A stretch of DNA of 64,000 nt. It comes from Nocardioides sp. L-11A (lineage in GTDB: Bacteria > Actinomycetota > Actinomycetes > Propionibacteriales > Nocardioidaceae). Below, piece by piece: positions 33,478-40,607 of the stretch. The translations under genes were made by a program, and so were the position numbers. Location of the stretch: contig CP124680.1 in NCBI GenBank assembly GCA_029961745.1, positions 5,620,322 to 5,684,321 on the forward strand. The letters run 5' to 3'. Each line of letters opens with the position of its first letter. Positions within the stretch are counted from its first letter, which is position 1. The notes beneath the pieces were generated by a model. The model had not been told where the DNA came from. It ran no database searches and worked only from the letters and a program-made list of their open reading frames with translations.

Positions 33478-34331
33478 CCCACCGCTCCGGCGAGGGCACG
33501 CGGCAGGAGTGTTCGGACGAGGTCGCGCCGGTACTCGCCGTCGCCATGGCTGTCCGAGGGCGGGTCCACCTCGTCGGCGGCCGCCTCGGCGGCGTCACGC
33601 AGCAGACGCGGACCCCACTCCTGCCCGAGCAGGACCTGCTCGGCCGCCGCGCTGCGGAAGGGCACCTCGCTGACCCCGCCCAGGCAGACGCGAGCGTCCC
33701 GGACCACGCCGTCGACGATCTGGACGGCACCGGTGGCCGCGACGATCGCGAAGTCGCCGGCCCGCCGCGCGAACTCGGCGATCCCCGTCCGGTAGCTGTC
33801 GTCGAGGGCGGGGAGCGACACCTCGGTGAGGATCTCGTCCGGCTCCATGGCGGTGGTGAAGATCGACCAGAAGAAGTCCGAGGCCGGGATGGTCCGGGTG
33901 CCGCGGGCCTGGCTGCGCACCGTCATCTCGGCGTCGAGCAGCCCGGCCACCAGGCACCACTCGGACGCCGCGTCGCAGTGCGCGATCGATCCGCCGAAGG
34001 TGCCGCGGGTGCGGATCGGCAGGTGTCCGACGTGGGCCGCGCCCGTGCGCAGCAGGCTGCCCAGCGGGGTGGCCATCGAGAGGTTCTGCAACGCGAGGTG
34101 GCGGGTCCGGGCGCGGATCACGACGCGGTCCCCGACCGACTCGACGCCCTCCAGCAGCGGGATCCGGTTGATGTCGATCAGCCGCTCGGGGCGGGCCAAC
34201 CGGAAGTTCATCATCGGGACCAGGCTCTGCCCGCCGGCGAGGACCTTGCTCTCGTCCGGGTCCTTGGCCAGCTCCGCGAGAGCCTCCTCCAGACTCGCCG
34301 GACGCACGTACTCGAAGTTTGCGGGCTTCAC
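33474..34331 (-). CDS. Molybdenum hydroxylase FAD-binding subunit (CoxM-like)
   Basis: FAD subunit of 285 residues from GTG 34331, which overlaps the preceding nitrilase stop (GTGA). Conserved FAD-binding stretches are VLAGGQSLVPMMNFRLARP and TRGTFGGSIAHCDAASEW; INRIPLLEGV follows the first. The C-terminal CO dehydrogenase flavoprotein domain starts near residue 180 with RTGIAEFARRAGDFAIV. It would take electrons from the 2Fe-2S subunit and hand them to quinone or NAD. Only one such subunit accompanies the two large subunits. The longer open frame upstream lies over the nitrilase gene and is not used. Confidence 0.93.
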   Translation of the reverse strand: MKPANFEYVRPASLEEALAELAKDPDESKVLAGGQSLVPMMNFRLARPERLIDINRIPLLEGVESVGDRVVIRARTRHLALQNLSMATPLGSLLRTGAAHVGHLPIRTRGTFGGSIAHCDAASEWCLVAGLLDAEMTVRSQARGTRTIPASDFFWSIFTTAMEPDEILTEVSLPALDDSYRTGIAEFARRAGDFAIVAATGAVQIVDGVVRDARVCLGGVSEVPFRSAAAEQVLLGQEWGPRLLRDAAEAAADEVDPPSDSHGDGEYRRDLVRTLLPRALAGAVG

Positions 34332-35209
34332 CAGGTCTCCCCTCGGTACTGCACGGCGTACACATCGGTACGGCGATCCTCCCTGGGTCGGATCGTCGCA
34401 CTCCGCACCCGGGCCGCGCGGACGGCCGCCAGGTCCACACGCACCACCGCCGCGTCGGCACCGGTGCGCGACAGCGGGCCGGCCAACAGCTCGCCGTAGG
34501 CGTCGACCGCGACCGAGCCGCCGAGCGTGGCCGGACCGCCGGCTCCCGCCCCGGCCACCTGGGAGACCGCGACGACGGCGACCTGGTCGAGGTTCGCCTG
34601 CGCGATCACCGACTCCGCATGCCGCGTGGCGCCGGCGGTGGGCACCCGCGCGTCGTACCCGCCGACCCAAGCGGCCGGGGCGAGCACGATCTCGGCGCCG
34701 CGCAGGGACATCGCGCGGAGCACCTCGACGAAGCGCAGGTCGTAGCAGATGCAGACCCCGAGGACACCGAACCGGGTCCGGGCGATCGGGAGGCCGCGGT
34801 CGCCCGGGGTGTAGGCCTCCAGCTCGCGGTCGAACAGGTGCAGCTTGCGGTAGTGCAGCACCGGACCGTCACCGTCGACCACCACCACGGTGTTGAACAG
34901 CTCCGCGTCCTGCCGTCCGGACCCGGCGGACTCGCAGAAGCCGTAGGCGACCATGCCGCCGGTCCGCCCCGCGAGGGTCGAGAACGCGGCCGTGGTCGGC
35001 CCGTCGAGCGGCTCCGCGACCTCCCGCGCACGGCCGGGATCGACCACGTAGCCGCCGATGGCCAGCTCCGGCAGCACCACGAGATCGGCACCGGCGGCGA
35101 GGGCCGACTCGGCACGCCGCAGACACAGGTCACGGTTCTGCTCGGGGCGACCCGGGACGACCTCGACCTGCTCGAGCGCGATCGCGACGCTGTCGGACAC
35201 GGGGGTCAT
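34328..35209 (-). CDS. Carbon-nitrogen hydrolase (nitrilase superfamily) in the hydroxylase operon
   Basis: Amidase-type enzyme of 293 residues from ATG 35209, overlapping the bicupin stop by four bases. The triad is complete: Glu in LVVLPELAIGGY, Lys in HYRKLHLFDRE, Cys in GVCICYDLRF. The LHYRKLHLF and CYDLRFVE elements resemble general aliphatic amidases and omega-amidase or carbamoylase branches. Its translational coupling to the FAD subunit and bicupin suggests it hydrolyses an amide or carbamoyl intermediate made after ring hydroxylation. It differs from the two other nitrilase-fold proteins in the window (5885 and 39684). Confidence 0.9.
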   Translation of the reverse strand: MTPVSDSVAIALEQVEVVPGRPEQNRDLCLRRAESALAAGADLVVLPELAIGGYVVDPGRAREVAEPLDGPTTAAFSTLAGRTGGMVAYGFCESAGSGRQDAELFNTVVVVDGDGPVLHYRKLHLFDRELEAYTPGDRGLPIARTRFGVLGVCICYDLRFVEVLRAMSLRGAEIVLAPAAWVGGYDARVPTAGATRHAESVIAQANLDQVAVVAVSQVAGAGAGGPATLGGSVAVDAYGELLAGPLSRTGADAAVVRVDLAAVRAARVRSATIRPREDRRTDVYAVQYRGETW

Positions 35210-36024
35210 CGACCGATCTTCTCCATGATGTCCGCGACGTCGACCCCGGCGGCGCGGAGCATGTCGGTGTCGGCCGGACACGGGCCGCCGACACTGACCA
35301 CCCGTTCGCCGCGGTCGGCGGCGACGGCGTGCCAGGTGCCGATCTCGATGTGCACGGTGTCGCCGGGACCGATCGGGAAGCGCTCGCCCGTGCTGACGTT
35401 CTCGGCCGTGCCGCGGCCCTCGAGGATGTGGATGGTGTCCTCGGACTCGGCGTGCACGTGCTCCTTGTTCCGCTCACCCGGTTCGAGGACGACGTAGTTC
35501 ATGTTGGCGTCGACCGCGCCGGCACCCAGCCACACGACGAGCCGGGCGTCACGGGAGATGAACGGAACCATCAGGCCCGGACGGTCGCGGTGGTACACGG
35601 AGAGCCGCGACTCCTCGAGGTACGGCGCCGCGGCGGCGCCGAGCGCGGGATCGACCGGGCACGGCCCGCCGATCAGCACCGCCCCCTGGTCGGACTCGAT
35701 CGCGTAGGTGGCGCCGGCATGCAGGTGGATCATCGACCCCGGCGCGAGCCGGTGGCTGTCCCGCCGGTGACGCAGCAGCTCGGTCACGACCGGAGTGCCC
35801 TCGACCACGTAGTAGACGGCCTCGCCGTCGTGGCGCAGCGGCACCGTCGTCCCGGCGGGGTCGATCCGCACGTGGTGCATGCTCCGGCGCTGCGCACCCG
35901 AGGCCGGTCCGACCATCTCGCGGAAGGTCCCGCCCTGCACGAGCCCGAGGTCGGCGCCCCACTGCTCGGGGGAGATCACGCGAAGGCCGGCCACGGCGGG
36001 CGCCGGGGAGTGGGTCTCAGTCAC
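35206..36024 (-). CDS. Bicupin protein, (S)-ureidoglycine aminohydrolase-like
   Basis: Two-cupin protein of 272 residues, first gene of the long catabolic operon. GTG 36024 is preferred; an upstream TTG would add 13 residues. The N-terminal cupin (about 40-120) has lost most metal ligands. The C-terminal cupin keeps them: EHVHAESEDTIHILEG (His, His, Glu) and a later GTWHAV histidine. This pattern, and the GPCPVD/GPCPAD repeats after each cupin, resemble (S)-ureidoglycine aminohydrolase of purine breakdown, but other bicupins share it. The upstream region carries two TTCAAT repeats 21 bp apart. If the resemblance holds, it supports an ureide or purine-like substrate for this locus. Confidence 0.82.
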   Translation of the reverse strand: MTETHSPAPAVAGLRVISPEQWGADLGLVQGGTFREMVGPASGAQRRSMHHVRIDPAGTTVPLRHDGEAVYYVVEGTPVVTELLRHRRDSHRLAPGSMIHLHAGATYAIESDQGAVLIGGPCPVDPALGAAAAPYLEESRLSVYHRDRPGLMVPFISRDARLVVWLGAGAVDANMNYVVLEPGERNKEHVHAESEDTIHILEGRGTAENVSTGERFPIGPGDTVHIEIGTWHAVAADRGERVVSVGGPCPADTDMLRAAGVDVADIMEKIGR

Positions 36025-36037
36025 GGTGGTATCTACC

Positions 36038-36064
36038 TTCAATAGTGTCGTACTTGATTTCAAT
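36038..36064. promoter_or_regulatory. TTCAAT direct repeats upstream of the catabolic operon (candidate XRE-cupin site)
   Basis: TTCAAT occurs at 36038-36043 and again at 36059-36064 (there TTTCAAT), exactly 21 bp apart, two helical turns, just upstream of the bicupin start. The same TTGAA/TTCAA element appears in the promoter regions of the importer operon, the regulator and the permease. See also 38905, 39626 and 42041. Confidence 0.45.
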
Positions 36065-36119
36065 CATACTGTACTCGCTCGCCGCCAGTCCCGCCCGTCC
36101 GCCGCCGGAAAGGGGTCGC

Positions 36120-36153
36120 GTGGACGCCGGCAGCCCCGGCCGCCGGCGTCCAC
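36120..36153 (-). terminator. Hairpin terminator behind the NMT1-type ABC importer operon
   Basis: A perfect 12-bp stem (36120-36131 with 36142-36153) and a ten-base loop lie directly after the permease stop at 36160 on the minus strand. It separates the importer operon from the promoter region of the bicupin operon. Confidence 0.7.
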
Positions 36154-36159
36154 ACCGGG

Positions 36160-36990
36160 TCACACCGCGTGGTGCCGCCAGCGCACGATGCGCGCCTCGA
36201 GGATCTCCACCAGCCAGTAGAGGATGAGACCGAAGATCATCAGGGCGACGATCACCGCGAAGCCGGCCGCGACGTTGAGCTGGAAGTTGAGGGACTTGAT
36301 CAGCACGCCCATGCCGCGGGAGGCGCCGACGAACTCGGCGACGATCGCACCGATCAGCGCCAGGGTGATCGCGTTCTTGATGCCGGCGAAGATGAGGGGA
36401 AGGGAGGACGGCAGGGTGAGCTTGACGTACTCCTCCCAGCGACTGGCGCCCAGGGAGCGCATCAGCGTCCGCGCGGCGGGGTCGACACCGCTCATGCCGA
36501 CCATCACGTTCAGCAGGACCGGGAAGAAGCAGATGGTCGCCGCCATCACGATCTTGGAGGTGAGGCCGAAGCCGAACCAGGTGAGGAAGAGCGGCGCGAG
36601 CGCGACGCGCGGGGTGATCTGGAAGCCCACCACCAGGGGATAGAAGGCGGTGCGGGCCCAGCCGAACATCCCGAGCAGCGTGCCCAGCACCCAGGCCAGG
36701 ACCACGCCGATGCCGAAGCCGGCCAGCGTCTCGGCCAGCGTGACCCAGGTGGCGTCCCAGAAGTACTGCTCGTCGAGCATCCCGAACAGCTCCACGGCGA
36801 CATCGCTGGGCGCGGGCACGATGATCTCGTTGACCAGGCCGCCGCGGGCGGCGGCCTCCCAGATGCCGACGGAGATGGCCAGGACCAGGGCCGGGAGGCC
36901 GACGGCTCCCGCGGCCCGCCGGCGGCGGTTGCGCGCCTTCGTGGTGGCGGTGCGCACGGACCGGGCCGGCGTGGCGGTGGTGGTCGTCAT
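36160..36990 (-). CDS. ABC transporter permease, SsuC/TauC/ThiX type
   Basis: Inner-membrane permease of 276 residues with six helices. The basic N-terminal tail (about 1-28) precedes the first helix; the cytoplasmic coupling loop is LMRSLGASRWEEYVKLTLPSS followed by LPLIFAGIK (about residues 175-205), as in the taurine/aliphatic sulfonate/thiamine-precursor group. It is the last gene of a three-gene set: binding protein, ATPase, permease. Start ATG 36990 lies 12 bp after the ATPase stop. The substrate follows from the binding protein, which is not resolved; given the neighbours, a heterocyclic or ureide compound is likely. Confidence 0.92.
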   Translation of the reverse strand: MTTTTATPARSVRTATTKARNRRRRAAGAVGLPALVLAISVGIWEAAARGGLVNEIIVPAPSDVAVELFGMLDEQYFWDATWVTLAETLAGFGIGVVLAWVLGTLLGMFGWARTAFYPLVVGFQITPRVALAPLFLTWFGFGLTSKIVMAATICFFPVLLNVMVGMSGVDPAARTLMRSLGASRWEEYVKLTLPSSLPLIFAGIKNAITLALIGAIVAEFVGASRGMGVLIKSLNFQLNVAAGFAVIVALMIFGLILYWLVEILEARIVRWRHHAV

Positions 36991-37002
36991 GGTGTCCTCG
37001 TC

Positions 37003-37704
37003 TCAGATGTACTCGGCGATGGCCGCGCGGACCCGGCCCTCGAGCGCGACGGTCTCGGCGGCGCCGACCAGGTCACGCGTGCGGGGGCGGGGGAGCGGGA
37101 CGTCGATGACGTCGATGACCTCGCCCGGCCGGGGGCGCATACAGACGATCCGATCGGAGAGGAAGACCGCCTCGGCGATGTTGTGGGTGACGAACAAGGT
37201 GGTGCGTCCGAGACGGTCGTGCATGCTCGCCAGCTCGACGTTGAGACGCTCACGGGTGAACTCGTCGAGCGCGGAGAAGGGCTCGTCCATCAGCAGCAGG
37301 GGCGGGTCGGTGACCAAGGCGCGGACCAGACTCACCCGCTGCCGCATGCCACCGGAGAGCTCCCACACGTTCTTCTTCGCGAACTCGGTCAGGTGGGTGA
37401 GCTCGAGCAGGTCCTCGGCCCGGCGACGCGCGGCGACGGGGTCCAGGCGGAGGATCTCCACAGGCAGCATCACGTTGTCGATCACGCTGCGCCAGGGGAA
37501 GAGGACCGGGGACTGGAGCATGATCGCGAGGTCGGGCCGTCCCGCGGCAGCGGGCGTGCCCCGCACCTCGATCACGCCCTCGGTCGGCTCCAGCAGTCCG
37601 GCGACCATGTGCAGCAAGGTCGACTTCCCGCAGCCGCTGGGCCCGAGGAACGAGACGAACTCTCCCGGCGCGATGTCGAGATCGACGTCGACCAGCGCCT
37701 GCAC
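37003..37704 (-). CDS. ABC transporter ATPase, SsuB/TauB type, N-terminus cut off by an in-frame TAG
   Basis: Nucleotide-binding subunit for the neighbouring permease. The remaining open frame of 233 residues from GTG 37704 holds Walker A GPSGCGKST, the Q-loop LQSPVLFPW, signature LSGGMRQRVSLVRAL, Walker B LLLMDEPF and the H-loop FVTHNIAEA. Directly upstream a TAG (37705-37707) separates it, in the same frame, from the natural beginning at GTG 37797, which encodes the first beta strand and the A-loop tyrosine (VNKLYDT). A single GAG-to-TAG change would explain it. If translation restarts at GTG 37704, a protein lacking the first 30 residues is made, but no good ribosome-binding site precedes it. 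Activity is doubtful unless the stop is suppressed or a sequencing error. Confidence 0.85.
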   Translation of the reverse strand: MQALVDVDLDIAPGEFVSFLGPSGCGKSTLLHMVAGLLEPTEGVIEVRGTPAAAGRPDLAIMLQSPVLFPWRSVIDNVMLPVEILRLDPVAARRRAEDLLELTHLTEFAKKNVWELSGGMRQRVSLVRALVTDPPLLLMDEPFSALDEFTRERLNVELASMHDRLGRTTLFVTHNIAEAVFLSDRIVCMRPRPGEVIDVIDVPLPRPRTRDLVGAAETVALEGRVRAAIAEYI

Positions 37705-37797
37705 CTAACCACCGTCAGCGGTGTCGTAGAGCTTGTTGACCCCGCGGACACTGATCCCCTGCTCGGTGTCCTGCGCGAGGGTGGCCGCCGCACTCAC
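37705..37797 (-). pseudogene. Severed 5' end of the ABC ATPase gene
   Basis: GTG 37797 overlaps the binding-protein stop (GTGA), the usual coupling in this window, and opens a frame of 30 codons (VSAAATLAQD onward, ending VNKLYDTADGG) that stops at TAG 37705. It continues in the same frame as the ATPase and contains the first strand and A-loop Tyr typical of SsuB-type ATPases. It is therefore the true gene start, now separated by a nonsense codon. Confidence 0.85.
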
Positions 37798-38861
37798 GGG
37801 GCCGCCCGGAGCTCGGCGACGTCGAAGTCGGAGTAGTCGGCCACGAAGTCCGCGACCGACTCGCCGCCACCGAGCCTCGCCCCGTCGAGGTCGCCGCTGA
37901 CCGCGCCGGAGTCCTCGAGCACCTGGATGGTGGTCTCCCAGGCTTCGACGGGAACCGCGCCGAAGGGCTCGTCGCCCTCGGCCGTGACGCCCGAGAGCGC
38001 GATCGTGTCCTTGGTGTACTGCGCGGCGAAGTCCATGTCCTCGCACTCCTGGGGCACCTGCGCACAGGCGAGCTCGGTCGCCTCCTCAGGATGGGCCGCA
38101 GCGTAGATCGCGCCCTTCGCCCAGGCCCGGGCCAGACCCACCAGCTGCCCGCGGGTCTCCTCGTCCTCCAGGTGCTCGGCGGTCGTGATCAGGCAGTCGC
38201 CCGGGATCGCGTTGTACTCCGCCGGGGTGATGTCGCGGGTGACCAGCCGCCCGTCGGCACTGAGGGTGGAGATGTCGGGGTAGCTGCCGGCGTACGCGTC
38301 GACCTGGCCGTCGAGGATCGCGTTCAGCGAGGCCGGGCCGGCGTCGCCGATCGGCTGCACGGTGACGTCGCGATCGCGCTCGAGTCCGGCGTCCGCGAGG
38401 GAGGCGTTGACGATCGGCTCCTCGCCGCCTCCGGCCTCGGCGATGCCCAGGGTCTTGCCCTTCAGGTCCGCGACCGTGGTGATGTCGGAGTCCTCGGGCA
38501 CCACGATGCGGAAGATGTTCTGCGGCGGGTTGCACATCAGGGCCCGGACCTCGTCGTTCTTCGAGTACGCCACCACCGTGTCCGGCGCACCGGCCCACCC
38601 GACCGCGGTGTTACCCGAGAGGAGCTGCTGGGTGACGAAGCCCGAACCGTTCGTCTCCTCCAGGTCCAGGCTGATTCCCTCGTCCGCCAAGAAGCCCTTC
38701 TCCTCCGCCACCAGCAGGGGCAGCCAGTAGATGGACTTCTTGTACGACAGCATGACCAGGAGGTCGCCGTCGTCGTTCGTCGCCGACCCCTCGCTGCCGC
38801 ACGCGGTCAGGATCAACGAGGCGGCTGCGGCTGTCGCGGCCAAGGTTCGCCAGGATTTCAT
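37794..38861 (-). CDS. ABC transporter substrate-binding lipoprotein, NMT1/THI5-like
   Basis: Binding protein of 355 residues from ATG 38861, eight bases after AAGGAG. The signal peptide ends in a lipobox ILTAC-G, so the protein is lipid-anchored outside the membrane. The NMT1-like fold is visible in YWLPLLVAEEKGFLADEGI, VGWAGAPDTVVAY, DLKGKTLGIAEAGGGEEP and NAILDGQVDAYAGSYPD. Relatives bind pyrimidine precursors, riboflavin, taurine, sulfonates or nitrate. The aromatic and acidic residues in the binding region cannot be assigned to a ligand by eye. It is the first gene of the importer operon, whose promoter region carries TTGAA elements shared with the bicupin operon. Confidence 0.92.
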   Translation of the reverse strand: MKSWRTLAATAAAASLILTACGSEGSATNDDGDLLVMLSYKKSIYWLPLLVAEEKGFLADEGISLDLEETNGSGFVTQQLLSGNTAVGWAGAPDTVVAYSKNDEVRALMCNPPQNIFRIVVPEDSDITTVADLKGKTLGIAEAGGGEEPIVNASLADAGLERDRDVTVQPIGDAGPASLNAILDGQVDAYAGSYPDISTLSADGRLVTRDITPAEYNAIPGDCLITTAEHLEDEETRGQLVGLARAWAKGAIYAAAHPEEATELACAQVPQECEDMDFAAQYTKDTIALSGVTAEGDEPFGAVPVEAWETTIQVLEDSGAVSGDLDGARLGGGESVADFVADYSDFDVAELRAAP

Positions 38862-38904
38862 CGGGGGCTCCTTGAGGGTTTCGGGAGCCCCAGCGTGCAC
38901 TGTG

Positions 38905-38959
38905 ATTGAAACAGTGTCAACGACGTTGAACTAGTTCATCGAGTCTTCATCCGGTTGAA
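38905..38959. promoter_or_regulatory. TTGAA elements in the importer promoter region (candidate XRE-cupin sites)
   Basis: ATTGAA (38905-38910), GTTGAA (38925-38930, 20 bp further) and GTTGAA (38954-38959) lie between the binding-protein start (38861) and the XRE-cupin stop (38980). They match the half-site in the palindrome upstream of the regulator gene. TTGACA also occurs on the minus strand in this stretch and may be the -35 element. Confidence 0.4.
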
Positions 38960-38979
38960 ACACCCGCTCGACCGGTGGA

Positions 38980-39582
38980 TCACGGTCCCTCGATGTTCAC
39001 CCAGACCGCGACCGCCTTCTTGCGGCCGCTGTTGATGATCCGGTGCGGCCGGTCGGACGGGTAGGCGATCAGGTCGCCCGGCTTCAAGGTGTGCGTCTGG
39101 CCGTCGAGCTCGACGGTGAGGGTGCCGGAGATCAGCATGCCGAACTCACGGCCGTCGTGGTGGGTCGCGACCGGTCCGCTGGCGCCGCCGGGCTCGTACT
39201 CGTTGACCGCCAGCTCCACACCGGACTCGACGTCGTTGTGCGCGACCCGGCGCCGCGCGCCCTCGTTGGTGCGCACCGACGGCTGCTCGGCCAGGCGCCG
39301 GACCGGATCGGAGTGCTCGGGCTCGTCGCGGTCGAACAGGTCGGACATGTGCACGCCCAGCGCCGACGCGACCGAGACCAGCGTGCCGACCGAGGCACTG
39401 GCCACCCCACGCTCCAGCATGGACAGCATCGAGACGCTGACGCCGGTGCGGGACGCGACCTCCTTCAGCGTCAGGCCCTGCCGTGAGCGCAGCAGCCGCA
39501 CCCGGGCGCCGATCTGCGCGATGGCCTGGTCCGCGGCATCGCCGGCGGCGGCCGCCGTCCGAGCGTCGTTGCTGGATGCCAT
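38980..39582 (-). CDS. XRE-family transcriptional regulator with C-terminal cupin sensor domain
   Basis: Regulator of 200 residues. The helix-turn-helix (about residues 25-82) reads RLLRSRQGLTLKEVASRTGVS and then MLSMLERGVASASVGTLVSVASALG, a clear XRE/Cro pattern. The C-terminal cupin (about 115-198) includes GPVATHHDGREFGMLISGTL and LKPGDLIAYPSDRPHRI, with histidines positioned for metal or ligand binding. Such proteins (the PuuR type) sense small metabolites. It lies between the importer operon and the nitrilase/permease pair, all on the same strand. A perfect inverted repeat before its own gene and TTGAA elements in the neighbouring promoters suggest it controls the whole catabolic block. 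Confidence 0.92.
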   Translation of the reverse strand: MASSNDARTAAAAGDAADQAIAQIGARVRLLRSRQGLTLKEVASRTGVSVSMLSMLERGVASASVGTLVSVASALGVHMSDLFDRDEPEHSDPVRRLAEQPSVRTNEGARRRVAHNDVESGVELAVNEYEPGGASGPVATHHDGREFGMLISGTLTVELDGQTHTLKPGDLIAYPSDRPHRIINSGRKKAVAVWVNIEGP

Positions 39583-39625
39583 CGCGGGGTCTCCTGTCGT
39601 GGCGTGGCCGTGGCGTGCCGTCGAA

Positions 39626-39648
39626 GACTTTCAGCGAGAGTGAAAGTC
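39626..39648. promoter_or_regulatory. Palindrome GACTTTCA-N7-TGAAAGTC upstream of the XRE-cupin gene
   Basis: Perfect eight-base arms (39626-39633 and 39641-39648) flank seven bases, 44 bp upstream of the regulator start. TTTCA/TGAAA half-sites recur in the other promoters of this block. This is the best candidate for autoregulation by the XRE-cupin protein. Confidence 0.6.
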
Positions 39649-39683
39649 GTCAACTGCCGGACGCGGTACCCGGCAGTGCCCCC

Positions 39684-40607
39684 TCACCCCTGACGCGCGG
39701 ACGGAGCGGCTTCTCGGGCGGCCTCGAGGAGGGCGCCGTACAGCTCGGGGCGACGCCAGTCGAGGTGACCGGGGATGGTGCGATACGGCGCGGGGACGAT
39801 CAGCTCCTCGGTGGTGCGCCGCAGGTAGCGGGTCCGCTCCAGGTCGAGCTCGGCGACCAGGATCCCCGGCTCGGGCGAGCGCGCCAGGATCCCCTCGGGA
39901 GAGGCGACCATGCCGATGCCGCGGGTCAGGCCCGGGCCGGAGCTCTCGAAGCTCTCGCCCGCGAACTGCTCGGCGACGCTGCGGCTCATCAGGTTCACCA
40001 GGGTCGCCGTGTAGAGGTGGTTCTCGATCGCCCGAGCGTGGACCAGCGTCTGCCAGGCCTCGGTGTAGCCGAGCTCGTCGATCAGGAGGCCGCTCGGGTA
40101 GAGCACCACCTCCGCCCCCCGGAGCGCGAGGATCCTGGTCACCTCCGGCAGGTGCACCTCCGAGCAGATGGAGATGCCCAGCTTCCCCCACGGCATGTCG
40201 ATCACCGGGAAGTCGTCGGCAGCCACGTAGTCGAAGTTCCACTCCGGGCTGTCGCGGTAGATGTAGGGGCCCACCGGGTGCGTACGCCGGTAGGCGCCCC
40301 GCTCCTCGCCGCGATCGTCGACCACGACGGTCGTGATGTTGAAGGAGCCGGGGCGGTGCGGGTCGGGCAGGGAGGTGCCGTAGGCGAGGGCCACCCCGTG
40401 CTCACGGGCCGCGCGCGCCATCGGCTCGGCGACCTCGTAGCGGTTCGCCTCGGTGAACGGCCCCGGGAAGTTCTCGGCGAAGGCGAGCAGGTCCACCCCC
40501 CGCTCGCCGGCCTGGCGGACCAGGTCCAACGCCCGCACCAGGTTCTGCTGCTCCTGGTCGCCGAAGGACGTCTCCACCTGGGCCAGCCCGAGCCGGATGA
40601 CGGTCAC
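39684..40607 (-). CDS. Nitrilase-fold protein with the catalytic Lys replaced by Arg
   Basis: Carbon-nitrogen hydrolase family member of 307 residues from GTG 40607, which overlaps the permease stop (GTGA). The Glu is in LLAFAENFPGPF and the Cys in GISICSEVHLPEV. At the position of the catalytic lysine the sequence is GAYRRTHPVGPYIY, where active members have a Lys (YRKxHP). The codons there are CGG CGT, so it is not a marginal reading. The protein may be a weak hydrolase, a binder, or belong to a branch that uses another lysine. It follows the nucleobase-type permease and probably acts on the transported compound. Confidence 0.88.
   Translation of the reverse strand: MTVIRLGLAQVETSFGDQEQQNLVRALDLVRQAGERGVDLLAFAENFPGPFTEANRYEVAEPMARAAREHGVALAYGTSLPDPHRPGSFNITTVVVDDRGEERGAYRRTHPVGPYIYRDSPEWNFDYVAADDFPVIDMPWGKLGISICSEVHLPEVTRILALRGAEVVLYPSGLLIDELGYTEAWQTLVHARAIENHLYTATLVNLMSRSVAEQFAGESFESSGPGLTRGIGMVASPEGILARSPEPGILVAELDLERTRYLRRTTEELIVPAPYRTIPGHLDWRRPELYGALLEAAREAAPSARQG

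Noticed and set aside
28227..34331. Carbon monoxide dehydrogenase (form I) as the function of the Cox-like genes
   Set aside because: Neither large subunit has the Cys-containing active-site loop of form I enzymes; both look like other hydroxylases of the family.
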